Assembly (NCBI RefSeq): GCF_002902845.1 | Contig: NZ_PPTF01000098.1 | Coordinates: forward strand, 80,507-144,506 | DNA: 64,000 nucleotides | Direction: 5' to 3' | From: Chromobacterium sinusclupearum | Lineage (GTDB): Bacteria; Pseudomonadota; Gammaproteobacteria; Burkholderiales; Chromobacteriaceae | Shown here: in pieces, positions 45,712 to 54,821 of the stretch | Numbering within the stretch: the stretch's first letter is position 1 | How the letters are laid out: each line of letters begins with the position of its first letter | Notes under the pieces: model-generated | The model's input: the letters and a program-made list of their open reading frames with translations, nothing else | The model's database searches: none | What the model was told of the DNA's origin: nothing | Made by a program: the position numbers and the translations under genes

Positions 45712-46809
45712 TTGATCTCCAACACGGACCTCTACGATATCAACCCTAAGGTACCGACTTGCAAGGCATCTCCTGTGCACGTCCATAGTGGTGTTCCAAT
45801 ACCCAAAGTTATGCGGGTGAGAGTCTTTAGTCCTGAAGATTGGGAAGAGTTCATTCAGGAATGGGCTAGCTCACTCAAGACTCAATACGACAAAGTTCGT
45901 CGCTTTGGTGGCTCTGGTGATCTCGGTGTGGATATAGCAGGCTTCTGCACGGACCAGGGCTTCAGAGGCGCTTGGGAAAACTATCAGTGCAAGAGATATG
46001 ATCATCCCCTTCGACCTAGTGATATCTGGGTCGAGATCGGAAAGATCATCTACTACTCCCATATTGGCGAGTACGTTTCGCCGCAGAAACACTATTTTGT
46101 ATGCCCGCAGGATATCGGCACCAGCCTAGAAAAACTCCTGAATACGCCTTCAGAACTCAAGAAAAAAATGGCCGAGAATTGGGACAAGCATTGCTTGGCT
46201 GGTATTACCTCAACAACTGAGGTGCCGCTTACAGGAGCACTACTATCCTATTTTGATACCTTCGATTTTTCTGTTTTCTCATCAAAATCGCTTGTTGAGC
46301 TCATCGAAGGCCATAGCAAGACTGGTTTTCATGCTGTACGCTTTGGAGGTGGGTTACCACCACGACCTGATCCTGAGTTTCCACCGGAAACCCCAGCGGA
46401 AATCGAAAGTCGGTATATCCGACGACTTCTCGACGCTTATGGCGAGCATCTTGGCGTGAGTATGCTCGACCCAGATGCTCTCAACGCGCACACTCCGTTG
46501 AAACGCGACTACCTGCGGCAGCGCGAGCGCTTCTATCACGCCGAATCCCTGCGTAACTTCGCACGCGATACTGTGCCAGAAGGTACATTTGGTGCACTGC
46601 AAGAGGAAATTTTTTACGGTGTCATTGATGTCTGTGAAAGTAGTCACGTCAATGGCTTTGAGAGAATGAAAGCGACGGTTGCGCAGGCCTCGAGTGTCGC
46701 AGCAACATCGAACCCATTAGCTTCTGCCGTCAAGACACAGGATCGGCAGGGGATTTGCCACCAGTTGGCCAATGATGACCGCCTGATATGGGTGCAGGAA
46801 GATGAGTAG
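45712..46809 (+). CDS. ABC-3C system effector: restriction-nuclease-like domain with ABC-3C C-terminal domain
   Basis: A 365-residue protein, the first of three tightly linked genes. Near residues 65-95 it has GSGDLGVDIAGF and ENYQCKRYDHPL, the D and QxK of an Mrr-like PD-(D/E)XK nuclease. The C-terminal half (YIRRLLDAYGEHLG... FGALQEEIFYGVIDV) fits the shared C-terminal domain of ABC three-component (ABC-3C) systems, which links the effector to the ATPase. The track start is TTG at 45712; no ATG fits before the conserved part except one at residue 34, so the start is uncertain. It overlaps the next gene by 8 bp. The family assignment is from motif memory plus operon structure. Confidence 0.7.
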   Translation: MISNTDLYDINPKVPTCKASPVHVHSGVPIPKVMRVRVFSPEDWEEFIQEWASSLKTQYDKVRRFGGSGDLGVDIAGFCTDQGFRGAWENYQCKRYDHPLRPSDIWVEIGKIIYYSHIGEYVSPQKHYFVCPQDIGTSLEKLLNTPSELKKKMAENWDKHCLAGITSTTEVPLTGALLSYFDTFDFSVFSSKSLVELIEGHSKTGFHAVRFGGGLPPRPDPEFPPETPAEIESRYIRRLLDAYGEHLGVSMLDPDALNAHTPLKRDYLRQRERFYHAESLRNFARDTVPEGTFGALQEEIFYGVIDVCESSHVNGFERMKATVAQASSVAATSNPLASAVKTQDRQGICHQLANDDRLIWVQEDE

Positions 46810-47293
46810 TCCGAATAGTCCTAGCCCCTTTAATAGCCCGCTCGAGACGGGCGTCCGCTCACTTGCGATTCTTGTCGCAGGATTTCCTACAGCATTCGAT
46901 TTGCAGCGGCTCGTTGAAATGGACTACCTTGTCGTCCACTCTGGGGATGCTGATGGCCCAGAAAGCCTTCATGTGCCATTGCCCCTGCGCGCTGGTGAAC
47001 TCCTAGTGAGGCGCGGCCTGATTGAAAAGGGACTGATCCTAATGATGAGCCGCGGCCTGATACAGCGCACCCTGGGAGATGATGGATTCAGTTATGTGGC
47101 GTGCGAAACTGCAGCCCCCTTCATCTCCTCTCTCACATCGGAGTATTCCCGTCGACTAATACTACGTGCCGAATGGGCCTTTAGTCGATTCGAGAACGTG
47201 CCAACCGAGGAGGTACGTCGTATTACGCACCGTATATTCGAAAGGTGGTCAAGCCAGTTCCAATCAACTCATCGGGCTGGGAGTGACCAATGA
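46802..47293 (+). CDS. ABC-3C system middle component
   Basis: A 163-residue protein between the effector and an ABC ATPase, overlapping both (8 and 4 bp). Features: AFDLQRLVEMDYLVVHSGD, LPLRAGELLVRRGLIEKGLILM and a helical C-terminus. This size, position and helix-turn-helix-like character match the middle component of ABC-3C systems. No catalytic residue is visible. Probably a bridging or DNA-binding subunit. Confidence 0.7.
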   Translation: MSSPNSPSPFNSPLETGVRSLAILVAGFPTAFDLQRLVEMDYLVVHSGDADGPESLHVPLPLRAGELLVRRGLIEKGLILMMSRGLIQRTLGDDGFSYVACETAAPFISSLTSEYSRRLILRAEWAFSRFENVPTEEVRRITHRIFERWSSQFQSTHRAGSDQ

Positions 47294-49116
47294 GCGATAA
47301 CTACCTACAGCTCCGCAGGATCATATTTGAAGGACCGAGTGACCAGGCCGAGCTGAATTTCGTTTCTGGCGTCAATGTCATTTGCGGTGCGTCCGATACA
47401 GGTAAATCGTTTCTCGCTGAGTCAATCGACTTCATGCTCGGTGGTTCGGAACTCCGAGAAATACCGGAACGAGCAGAATATGGCGAGATAAAACTCGACC
47501 TAAATGTCTCCGATGGTGAGAACTGGCGCTTATGCCGGTCGACGTCGGGCGGGAATTTCAGAGCCATCAACCTCGACAGCGGTGATGCTACTGGAATCGT
47601 GCTCAAACAAGCTCATGCCCATGGAAAAACCGACAATCTTTCTGGATTCCTTCTTGAAAAGTTGGGACTCCTTGGCAAACGCATTCTAAAGAGCAGCGCC
47701 AAATCGACAACCCAAAGCCTGAGCATACGAAATCTCGCGCGGCTAGTCATTGTTCAAGAGGATGAAATCCAGCAAAGGGGCTCGCCATTCTGGGGTGGAC
47801 AATATACGACCAAGACCGCAGAACTAGCAACAATAAAATTACTACTTACCGGGATTGATGACTCGGCGGTAGTCTCTTTCATTGACACAGGCCCCGAAAA
47901 TGAAAAGCAGATCGCTCTTATTGATGATTTACTCGCCGACATCTCTATCGAGCTCGAGAAAATTGGAGAAACCCGGGGCGAATTAACTGCCCAGCTTGAG
48001 CGCCTCGAAATTTCAATAGAGACCCGCCGTGAGGCCCTTGATGCAGCCCAGCGCCAGCTCGATGATTTGTTGGCTCAACGGCGCAAGCTGTTTGAGGAGC
48101 GCCGGACTATTCAGGATCGTCTCGACGAGATTTCGGATCTACTTACCCGCTTCGACCTGCTTCGTGAGCACTACAACGTGGATATCGAACGACTTATAGC
48201 GATCCGCGAGAGCGGATCGTTGTTTGTTCATACCAGAGCCGTACCATGCCCGCTTTGTGGCACGCCACCTGAAGCTTTGCACCTCGAACAGTCATGCGAA
48301 GGCAATGTTGACATCATTGTGCTAGCTGCAAGTGCCGAAATTAAAAAAATAGAACGACTGCAAAGCGAGCTTAACGATATGATCGCAGATCTACGGGATG
48401 AAGCAATGGAACTCAAAGCCTTGCTTTCGGACAAAGATGCTGCATACGAGCAACTCAACATGAAAATCCAGGAGACTGTCGCCCCGGAAGTTCGCGATGT
48501 CCGTTCGTCTTTTTCAATGCTCATAGAAATACGAGCAAACGTCCAGAGAGCACTCGATCTTTACTCACGAGCAGAGAAACTCGAAAACCGGAAGCTGTCA
48601 TTACAAAACGAGGATAATGGCAATGCAATAGTGGGTACTGTAACATCAGGTATCCCAGAATCCGTAGCACACGCCCTCTCCAAGAAGGTGTCTTTCATCC
48701 TCAAGGCTTGGAATTTTCCAGGTGAGTGCCACGTATACTTCGACAAACAATCCACTGATTTCGTGATCGATGGAAAACCGCGCGGCAGCCGTGGTAAGGG
48801 ATTGAGGGCGATTACTCATGCAGCTGTTTCCATCGGACTACTGGAATACTGTCAGGAAAACGGGCTGTCTCATCCGGGGTTTGTTGTTCTTGACTCACCT
48901 TTGCTTGCATATTTCAAACCTGAAGGTGATGAGGATCTTGCACTCAAAGGAACGGATCTCAAGGAGCGATTCTACGAATATCTTTTAAGCCACCATGGTA
49001 CCGAAAGCCAAATAATCATCATCGAAAACCAGCACCCTCCAGAGACTCTTACAGGTCAACTTGCGATGGATATTTTCACTGGCAACCCTAATGAGGGCCG
49101 TGCTGGCCTTCTGTAG
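47290..49116 (+). CDS. ABC-3C system ATPase (DUF3732, RecN/SMC-like)
   Basis: A 608-residue ABC ATPase with SMC/RecN-like layout. Walker A is CGASDTGKSFLAESIDFML near residues 32-50. Coiled coil follows at about 210-270 and 350-400, around a CxxC zinc-hook-like turn CPLCGTPPE. The C-terminal half carries RGSRGKGLRAITHAAVSIGL and Walker B FVVLDSPLLAYF. The ending fits DUF3732. In the ABC-3C model such ATPases sense foreign or abnormal nucleic acid and license the nuclease effector. The ATG overlaps the stop of the middle component. Confidence 0.8.
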   Translation: MSDNYLQLRRIIFEGPSDQAELNFVSGVNVICGASDTGKSFLAESIDFMLGGSELREIPERAEYGEIKLDLNVSDGENWRLCRSTSGGNFRAINLDSGDATGIVLKQAHAHGKTDNLSGFLLEKLGLLGKRILKSSAKSTTQSLSIRNLARLVIVQEDEIQQRGSPFWGGQYTTKTAELATIKLLLTGIDDSAVVSFIDTGPENEKQIALIDDLLADISIELEKIGETRGELTAQLERLEISIETRREALDAAQRQLDDLLAQRRKLFEERRTIQDRLDEISDLLTRFDLLREHYNVDIERLIAIRESGSLFVHTRAVPCPLCGTPPEALHLEQSCEGNVDIIVLAASAEIKKIERLQSELNDMIADLRDEAMELKALLSDKDAAYEQLNMKIQETVAPEVRDVRSSFSMLIEIRANVQRALDLYSRAEKLENRKLSLQNEDNGNAIVGTVTSGIPESVAHALSKKVSFILKAWNFPGECHVYFDKQSTDFVIDGKPRGSRGKGLRAITHAAVSIGLLEYCQENGLSHPGFVVLDSPLLAYFKPEGDEDLALKGTDLKERFYEYLLSHHGTESQIIIIENQHPPETLTGQLAMDIFTGNPNEGRAGLL

Positions 49117-49406
49117 GCGCGGTGGCTTTCGTGGATTCCGGAAATAAGGGAATTGGCAAGTTGCCGCCGGCCATCATCGGCACTAGTAGCTAGCGGCACC
49201 GCTAGCCAGATTTGCGAGAATCTGCATTAGCAACTTGTGCCCCTTTGGGTATACGTCCTTGACGACCTGAAACCTCAATTCCTTTACTTCGTCTGCCTCA
49301 AAGCAAAAAAGCTGACTAATATCCTGGAATTAGCGAAGGACCGCTTATGCCGGCGATCAGCCCTCACTACAACGAGCTGGCTCGCAGGCGCTGTACTTCA
49401 TAAAGA

Positions 49407-51209
49407 TCATTGCGTCCAACGTCCGATCGCAGGGCCTACCGCAGCCTCGTCATTGGGTAGATCCGCCCACCCACCAACAAAGCTTAAGTCGTTCGAGTTA
49501 GGTAGCTGCTCTGCCGTAAGCTCTCTAATCTTGATCCGCGCGGGCAGCGCCGCAGCCTCACCGACAAAAACAGCTTCACGTCGACCGAGTGACGACAACA
49601 TTCGCACGATGCCGGAAAGGCTATCGGGAAGGAATCTTCGGACGTGATCTTGGTCGGCACCATTCGTAAGCCGAAGGATGATCCACGAGTTGCATTGCGA
49701 CAAAACAGTGCTTTCAACATCAGAGGGTCTTTGCGATACCAGCATCAAACCCAGTCCATACTTGCGGCCCTCCTTCGCAATACGCCGAACAGCGTCTTGG
49801 GCTTCCTTATACTGTGCATCTCCTCGATCGGGAACATATCGGTGCGCTTCTTCACACACAATCAATACCGGGTCACGCTCTCGCTCAGCCCTAGTCTGCC
49901 AGACCTTGTAATTGAAGAGCAATCTGCAGACTAGTGCGGTTAGAGTCCCTGCAACCTCATTTGGTGCGCCCGAGATATCTACAACTTTGACGGTAGCCCC
50001 ATCAGCTGTCGCGCCAGTCAATTGCAGGATGGCTGCCGTGAGCGTATCCGCGGCTTCATCCCTCATCAGAAACTGTAAGCGGGGATCGGTCCGAAGAACA
50101 CTTAACTTATCGAGAATTGAGTCGTGGGACTTCCGCTCAGTTGCAGACAGCGAGTCTTTTCTCCCACTCTTCCTCCCCTGTACTTGGTCAATATGTCGCT
50201 GAAACTCGTCCAACGAGAAGCGAATAGGCTTATCACGATCAAACGCTACGATATCAGCATGCGTCTTGCCGTCCACAAGCACCTCGGAAAGGTCCCCGTC
50301 AGGGTCGTCGGGGATGGGCTGCACGATTCCAGCAGTAACCATCCGAGCATGTTTCAGCGCCTTGTAGACGATGTTGTTCTGAGACGTGGCTTCCGCTTCC
50401 GTCTTTCCGATGATTAGCGCTCTTAGCTCATCACCCGACATCAGCCAGTAAGGCAATCGGAGCTCAGTTCCTGGCGCATCTTGCACAGCCGACGCATACG
50501 CACGAAGGACTTGGCATTTCCCCTGGAAGGCAGCCCCATACTCACCATGGGGATCAATCACGACCATCCTTGGCCGAATTACCTCATCGCTATCTTTTTT
50601 CTTATGCTCAAGTACCGAATGAATCAGCGCAGCGACCGTGCCTGACTTCCCGGAGCCAGTAGACCCCAAGACAGCGCAATGCTGCCCAAAGAGCTTATCC
50701 ACGTTTGCTCGACATACAGCACCATTACTGCCGACATAGGTCCCAATCGGAACGAGTGGCGAAACGCCGTTGGACAGCTTGGCTCGCTCCGCCGCAGCAA
50801 ACAACTCGTCCAACTCATCTGCCGTAGTGAGGTACACTCCCTGCAAAGGCAAGGGATACATTTCAACCCCCCGACTGATACCTAGACCATCCCCATCGCT
50901 GCGCCAGGTCCCTTGCGCGAATAGATCCGCCTCAAGGAGGCGAGAATCATCTCCAGGCGCGATCCGCGCGGCCCCCTCTTCAATCGCAAGTTCCGATCGC
51001 ATTCGCAGCATCCTGACGTAGGCGAACAGCAGCCGCCGCCCGTAATGAATTTTGATGATGCTACCCAGTTGGCCAACCAAATACACCCGTCCATCCACGA
51101 CTCGTGTCAGGTCAGAGAGCTCAGCGTCAATCTCAACTCTCATCGACTCCCCAGATACTTCAACGATCTTGCCAATGCGAAGCTCAGCACGTTCTGAGAA
51201 CTTGCTCAT
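49407..51209 (-). CDS. herA: HerA-type hexameric ATPase of a SIR2-HerA defence pair
   Basis: A 600-residue HerA/FtsK-superfamily ATPase. The N-terminal HAS-barrel (RIGKIVEVSGESMRVEI) is followed by Walker A GSTGSGKS (182-189), Walker B VLIVCEEAHRYVP and the sensor stretch LVSQRPSDVESTVLSQCNSW. HerA normally assembles as a hexameric DNA translocase; with SIR2 partners it forms a large antiphage complex that degrades NAD+ and sometimes DNA. The ATG at 51209 overlaps the SIR2 stop codon (ATGA) and was preferred over an upstream frame. Transcribed with and after SIR2, convergent with the ABC-3C operon. Confidence 0.88.
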   Translation of the reverse strand: MSKFSERAELRIGKIVEVSGESMRVEIDAELSDLTRVVDGRVYLVGQLGSIIKIHYGRRLLFAYVRMLRMRSELAIEEGAARIAPGDDSRLLEADLFAQGTWRSDGDGLGISRGVEMYPLPLQGVYLTTADELDELFAAAERAKLSNGVSPLVPIGTYVGSNGAVCRANVDKLFGQHCAVLGSTGSGKSGTVAALIHSVLEHKKKDSDEVIRPRMVVIDPHGEYGAAFQGKCQVLRAYASAVQDAPGTELRLPYWLMSGDELRALIIGKTEAEATSQNNIVYKALKHARMVTAGIVQPIPDDPDGDLSEVLVDGKTHADIVAFDRDKPIRFSLDEFQRHIDQVQGRKSGRKDSLSATERKSHDSILDKLSVLRTDPRLQFLMRDEAADTLTAAILQLTGATADGATVKVVDISGAPNEVAGTLTALVCRLLFNYKVWQTRAERERDPVLIVCEEAHRYVPDRGDAQYKEAQDAVRRIAKEGRKYGLGLMLVSQRPSDVESTVLSQCNSWIILRLTNGADQDHVRRFLPDSLSGIVRMLSSLGRREAVFVGEAAALPARIKIRELTAEQLPNSNDLSFVGGWADLPNDEAAVGPAIGRWTQ

Positions 51210-52372
51210 TTGATGGCTCCAGTCTTGAGGAAATTGGTGAGTCCACCGAAGGTCCACCATGGGAGATTAGCAGCAGAATCGTCGACCAAGCGTTTGCCAC
51301 CTGCATACAGCGCCTTGTCGGTAGCCACGTAGATTCGTGATTTGAACGGCGCAGACTGCCATGCCTCCAAGCGGCCTGGCAGCTTGGAGACTCCAGATGA
51401 ACCTACTTCGCGCACAAAGGCAATCACATTGGTTTTATTGCCTTCACGGAGCAACGCATCTTCAATTTCAAGGTTGATGTGTTCATCCCCGAAGCTGTAT
51501 CCCACGACGCAAAGAACATGGCTCTCAGACGAATACAACACCCGACGAAAAGCACCAAAGAGTTCGGCAAACGGGTCCTTCTGTGTTTCGACGTACTTGG
51601 TAGCTTGCGGATAGATGAGTGTATCTTCGAGCTTAGACAGGTAATTCGTACCATACCTCGCTCGCACCAAAGTACCGTCCTGCGCCCGGAGCCAGTCAAC
51701 CGACCCGTGAAGTTTAATGACCTGATGGCTGCGAGGCGGCAAACTCTCTGCATCCTCAGTACGATGCCCGGTCCAAAAGCCGATACCACCGTTAGAAAAC
51801 CCATCGAAGACCCTGCGCCTTGAGAGAGACAATGCATCCTCGATCAGGGTGTCGTAGTTTGTTGTAACAAAGACAACCCGAGAGCGCGACTCCAGGTTCG
51901 CGCGCCCTGCGAACAGAGCATCCATGAAAGCCTTGTGATGCGACACTTCAACGATTGGACTCTCTAGCGACCCAACTTCTTCGGGGGCACCACTGACAGG
52001 AGATTTGTAGCCATAACGAATGGTCTCCGCGATGTGTCGGATCACCGTCGCATGCAACCCGTTGAGGGCTGCTACATCGAACTCTTGCCCCCCCAAAGAA
52101 ACCTTGCCTTGTCTACCCCGCGATGCAATCGCAATAAGGTCACCAAGATGGCTCAGGACGTGTTCAATATGGGCGTCCGTGGGCAGATCTTCGCGAAGGA
52201 TTTTGAGTAACTCATCGTGAGGGGGCTGCACGAGCGTCCCCACGCGCTCTGTGAGCTGATACATCAAAGGGATCTTCGCATCGAAGCTAACCCCAGCGCC
52301 CATCAGCCAGACCTGTACATTGGTTTCGAGAAGTTTCAATACCTCCTCGACGCCCTCATTAAAGTCTTTCAT
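51206..52372 (-). CDS. SIR2-domain NADase of a SIR2-HerA defence pair
   Basis: A 388-residue protein with a SIR2 Rossmann core: MGAGVSFDAKIP (25-35), FVTTNYDTLIEDAL, KLHGSVDW (the conserved histidine) and CVVGYSFGDEHIN near the C-terminus. In defence contexts such domains hydrolyse NAD+ rather than deacetylate. It lies directly before herA with a 4-bp overlap, the organisation of the known SIR2-HerA antiphage system. GGAG lies before the ATG at 52372. Function by family and gene pairing. Confidence 0.88.
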   Translation of the reverse strand: MKDFNEGVEEVLKLLETNVQVWLMGAGVSFDAKIPLMYQLTERVGTLVQPPHDELLKILREDLPTDAHIEHVLSHLGDLIAIASRGRQGKVSLGGQEFDVAALNGLHATVIRHIAETIRYGYKSPVSGAPEEVGSLESPIVEVSHHKAFMDALFAGRANLESRSRVVFVTTNYDTLIEDALSLSRRRVFDGFSNGGIGFWTGHRTEDAESLPPRSHQVIKLHGSVDWLRAQDGTLVRARYGTNYLSKLEDTLIYPQATKYVETQKDPFAELFGAFRRVLYSSESHVLCVVGYSFGDEHINLEIEDALLREGNKTNVIAFVREVGSSGVSKLPGRLEAWQSAPFKSRIYVATDKALYAGGKRLVDDSAANLPWWTFGGLTNFLKTGAIK

Positions 52373-52478
52373 CCCTTCTCCTAATTAATCTGGACTCCAT
52401 CCACTGCATTCGCGGAACTCAAGTGGAGTGGGGTTCGTCAAGGCTTGCTGAATTGGACGCTACCGCGCGTTTCTTCTG

Positions 52479-53402
52479 ATGAATAGGGAGAACAGGCTTG
52501 AGCTGCCTGCACACCTGCATGATAGGATAATGGCATTTTCAAGGAGTGGCCAGCTAGGGGGGAGTATGGCATTGCCATCACTGGACGGACATTGGCATCA
52601 AAACAAACGTGGAGACGCTCGCATCTATCTATTAGATGTGCACGATAAGGATCAACCAGATGCAGGGTTCATTGCTCAACTGTTGATCGAGCAAGTGGAA
52701 AGCTCTGTGCCTGATGGGCAAGGCGGCCCGCCCTTAGAGGCCGGGTTGCAGCTGTTCTATGAGGTTATATGGCGCCACAACGCCAGGGGGCCAGCAGCGA
52801 AGGGGCACTTCCAGGCAAGTTATCGACGAGGCTTTGGTGGTGAGGAAACCGTTTCGTTAACGGGTAGCCGCGGGGCTCCTGGAGCTGTATTTCTCGACCC
52901 AGAACCGATACGCGGTCTACGAATAGGCACCTACCTGATGAATCAGGTTGTTACTTGGGCACTACGTTGGCCGGAAGCGGATGTATGCCCAATTCGCTTG
53001 AACAGCAACCAGGGCTATGAAGAAAACCGCGCACGGCGCAACCGTTTCTATGAGCGATTCGGTATAGTGTTCAATTACCGGGATGATACGCATAGCGAAG
53101 GCATATCGCAGCCAATGAAGGTGCGCGAGCTGCGGCAGGTAAATACCTGGCAGCAAAATATCCAGGAGCGTGATGTGCGAGACGGTTTAGCCATGCTACG
53201 GCTAGAAAATGAGCGCTTGGCACTGGAGCGGGATGGACGATCACGAGCGCTCGATCATGTACGAAACGAGTTGGGCCGCGCTCATCGCCATCCGCTGCTA
53301 TGGGCTTTACTACAGATGTGGCAGATATATGCGCCGAGCCGCAGTCAGATCTTCCTAGCACTCTTAGCGATGGGGTTGATATGGTGGCAATTCAAGTCCT
53401 GA
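52479..53402 (+). CDS. GNAT-like acetyltransferase with C-terminal membrane anchor
   Basis: A 307-residue protein. The middle (LRIGTYLMNQVVTWALRWPEADVCPIRL and NRARRNRFYERFGIVFNY) has the shape of the acetyl-CoA-binding and last strands of a GNAT fold. It is followed by a coiled coil at about 225-265 (GLAMLRLENERLALERDGR) and a C-terminal membrane helix (SQIFLALLAMGLIWWQFKS). The classical RxxGxG is degenerate here (RGLRIGTYL). The start is tentative, with a further ATG at 52530. Diverges from the SIR2-HerA genes and is followed by the CoiA-like gene. Substrate unknown. Confidence 0.55.
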   Translation: MNRENRLELPAHLHDRIMAFSRSGQLGGSMALPSLDGHWHQNKRGDARIYLLDVHDKDQPDAGFIAQLLIEQVESSVPDGQGGPPLEAGLQLFYEVIWRHNARGPAAKGHFQASYRRGFGGEETVSLTGSRGAPGAVFLDPEPIRGLRIGTYLMNQVVTWALRWPEADVCPIRLNSNQGYEENRARRNRFYERFGIVFNYRDDTHSEGISQPMKVRELRQVNTWQQNIQERDVRDGLAMLRLENERLALERDGRSRALDHVRNELGRAHRHPLLWALLQMWQIYAPSRSQIFLALLAMGLIWWQFKS

Positions 53403-53445
53403 TCAGATCTAGAGCCCGAAGCGGGTGTCTAGCTTGGACCGGTTC

Positions 53446-54360
53446 ATGAGCCTGATCCCATTCGGTTTGAAAGATGGTGTCCTGGTCGAGGTCGGGGAGG
53501 TTTCCCAAGGGCTAGCCTGTGGCTGCATCTGCCCAGCTTGTCGCGGCCCATTAGTGGCCCGTCATGGCCAGATTAACATCCATCATTTTGCCCATCACTC
53601 GCGTGCTTCCTGCACCGAGGCGATGGGTCAAGCCATGCTGCTAGCCATTGTTGAAGCCCTGCAGGTGCCAGCTTGCAAACTCCGCTTACCGGGGCCACAA
53701 CCAAGCGTCCTCATTCTTGAGGCAGTGACCCTGCCGGTGACCACGGTTCCGGGGGGGGCCGCTGTGCAGGTCTGGTACCGTCAGCATCCTCTGCAGCTGC
53801 TAGTGGAATGGGATCTGGCCTCCGGCACCGCCACACGCTCGCAATGGCGGGCGCAGTGTGTGCCCTCCATCGCGCTCAACCTAACTACTTTTATTCGCGA
53901 AATCCAACACGGGCAACAGAAGCAAATCCGCAAGCGCGATGTTCAGTTCTGGCTACAGACGGAAGGACACAAGAGTTGGATCTATCGCACCCCGCGGCCG
54001 GTGTCGGAGACACCACTCCCTGATTGTCCACAAGACGAGCATCGCGCAGTCTCCATGCCTTCACCAGTCGCATTGGCGCGACCAAGACCAACGACACCGC
54101 CGGCCATCATTCCGCGACCACGGAGTCAAACCCCACCCAGCCAGGAAGAAATTCGAGGGGCGCTGATGGCCCAGCTAGCGCATCGCACTCCTCGGGCTCC
54201 TGTTGATGTAGATCTGTTCACCTTCAGAATAGAGACCGCTATCCGGCTCGGTGTATTGGTGGATGCTGGGCGGCGCTACCTGTTCAAATCAAATCTATTA
54301 CCAGCAGATGACCTTTGGGTAGGACAAGTCTTGATTCGACTCGGCTACGGGGCCGAGTGA
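53446..54360 (+). CDS. CoiA-like zinc-finger/nuclease-family protein
   Basis: About 304 residues. The N-terminus is the CoiA-like module: VEVGEVSQGLACGCICPACRG (cut after the CxxC) and GQINIHHFAHHSRASC, a zinc finger followed by the HHFAH histidines. A nuclease-like part follows (LLVEWDLASG and later residues), then a Pro-rich linker and a small C-terminal domain. CoiA was named from competence, but these stand-alone relatives occur widely on mobile elements. An in-frame GTG at 53425 is an alternative start. It follows the GNAT gene by 43 bp, so the two may be one unit. Confidence 0.65.
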   Translation: MSLIPFGLKDGVLVEVGEVSQGLACGCICPACRGPLVARHGQINIHHFAHHSRASCTEAMGQAMLLAIVEALQVPACKLRLPGPQPSVLILEAVTLPVTTVPGGAAVQVWYRQHPLQLLVEWDLASGTATRSQWRAQCVPSIALNLTTFIREIQHGQQKQIRKRDVQFWLQTEGHKSWIYRTPRPVSETPLPDCPQDEHRAVSMPSPVALARPRPTTPPAIIPRPRSQTPPSQEEIRGALMAQLAHRTPRAPVDVDLFTFRIETAIRLGVLVDAGRRYLFKSNLLPADDLWVGQVLIRLGYGAE

Positions 54361-54469
54361 CATCAGTCCAGGGTCCTGGGTTTCTGTGTTCCCCCTAGTA
54401 GGCACCACCTCTCCCCCGTAGTTCTGCCTGCTACTATGAAATAACGAAAAGACCAAAGGAGGCTTCCGC

Positions 54470-54748
54470 ATGCCTGCTATGCACAACCCCGCACACCCCG
54501 GCGAAGTCCTCCAGGAGTGGCTTGAAGGCATCAGTGTGACAGAGGCTGCCGATAAGCTCGGGGTAACTCGGGCGGCGCTATCGCGCATTCTGCACGGTCA
54601 TGCAGGCATTAGCGCTGATATGGCCCTCCGCCTTGCAGAAGCATTAGGTACCAGCCCTGAGCTCTGGCTAGGTATGCAATCTTCCTGGGCGCTTTGGCAG
54701 GAACAGCAGAAGCCACGGCCGCATGTCGAGAAGCTGTTGATACGCTGA
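54470..54748 (+). CDS. higA: HigA-type antitoxin, orphan
   Basis: A 92-residue XRE-type antidote with the HigA/VapI signature HPGEVLQEWLEGISVTEAA, then LGVTRAALSRILHG and ISADMALRLAEALGTSPELWL. AGGAGG stands well placed before the ATG. HigB toxins are normally encoded immediately upstream, but the 109 bp before the gene cannot hold one and none lies downstream. It is therefore an orphan, possibly an anti-addiction gene or a decayed module. Confidence 0.82.
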   Translation: MPAMHNPAHPGEVLQEWLEGISVTEAADKLGVTRAALSRILHGHAGISADMALRLAEALGTSPELWLGMQSSWALWQEQQKPRPHVEKLLIR

Positions 54749-54821
54749 CCAGGGGGCCTGAGCGGGCAGTCGGGCTTGGCCTGATCACCCTGTAATAAGA
54801 TGGCGCCGCGCCTCTTCCGCT

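Noticed and set aside
53407..53420. Possible transposon end sequence with TCTAGA
   Set aside because: Shares only a hexamer with the 45247 repeats; no CCCAC spacing and no terminal TGT/ACA.
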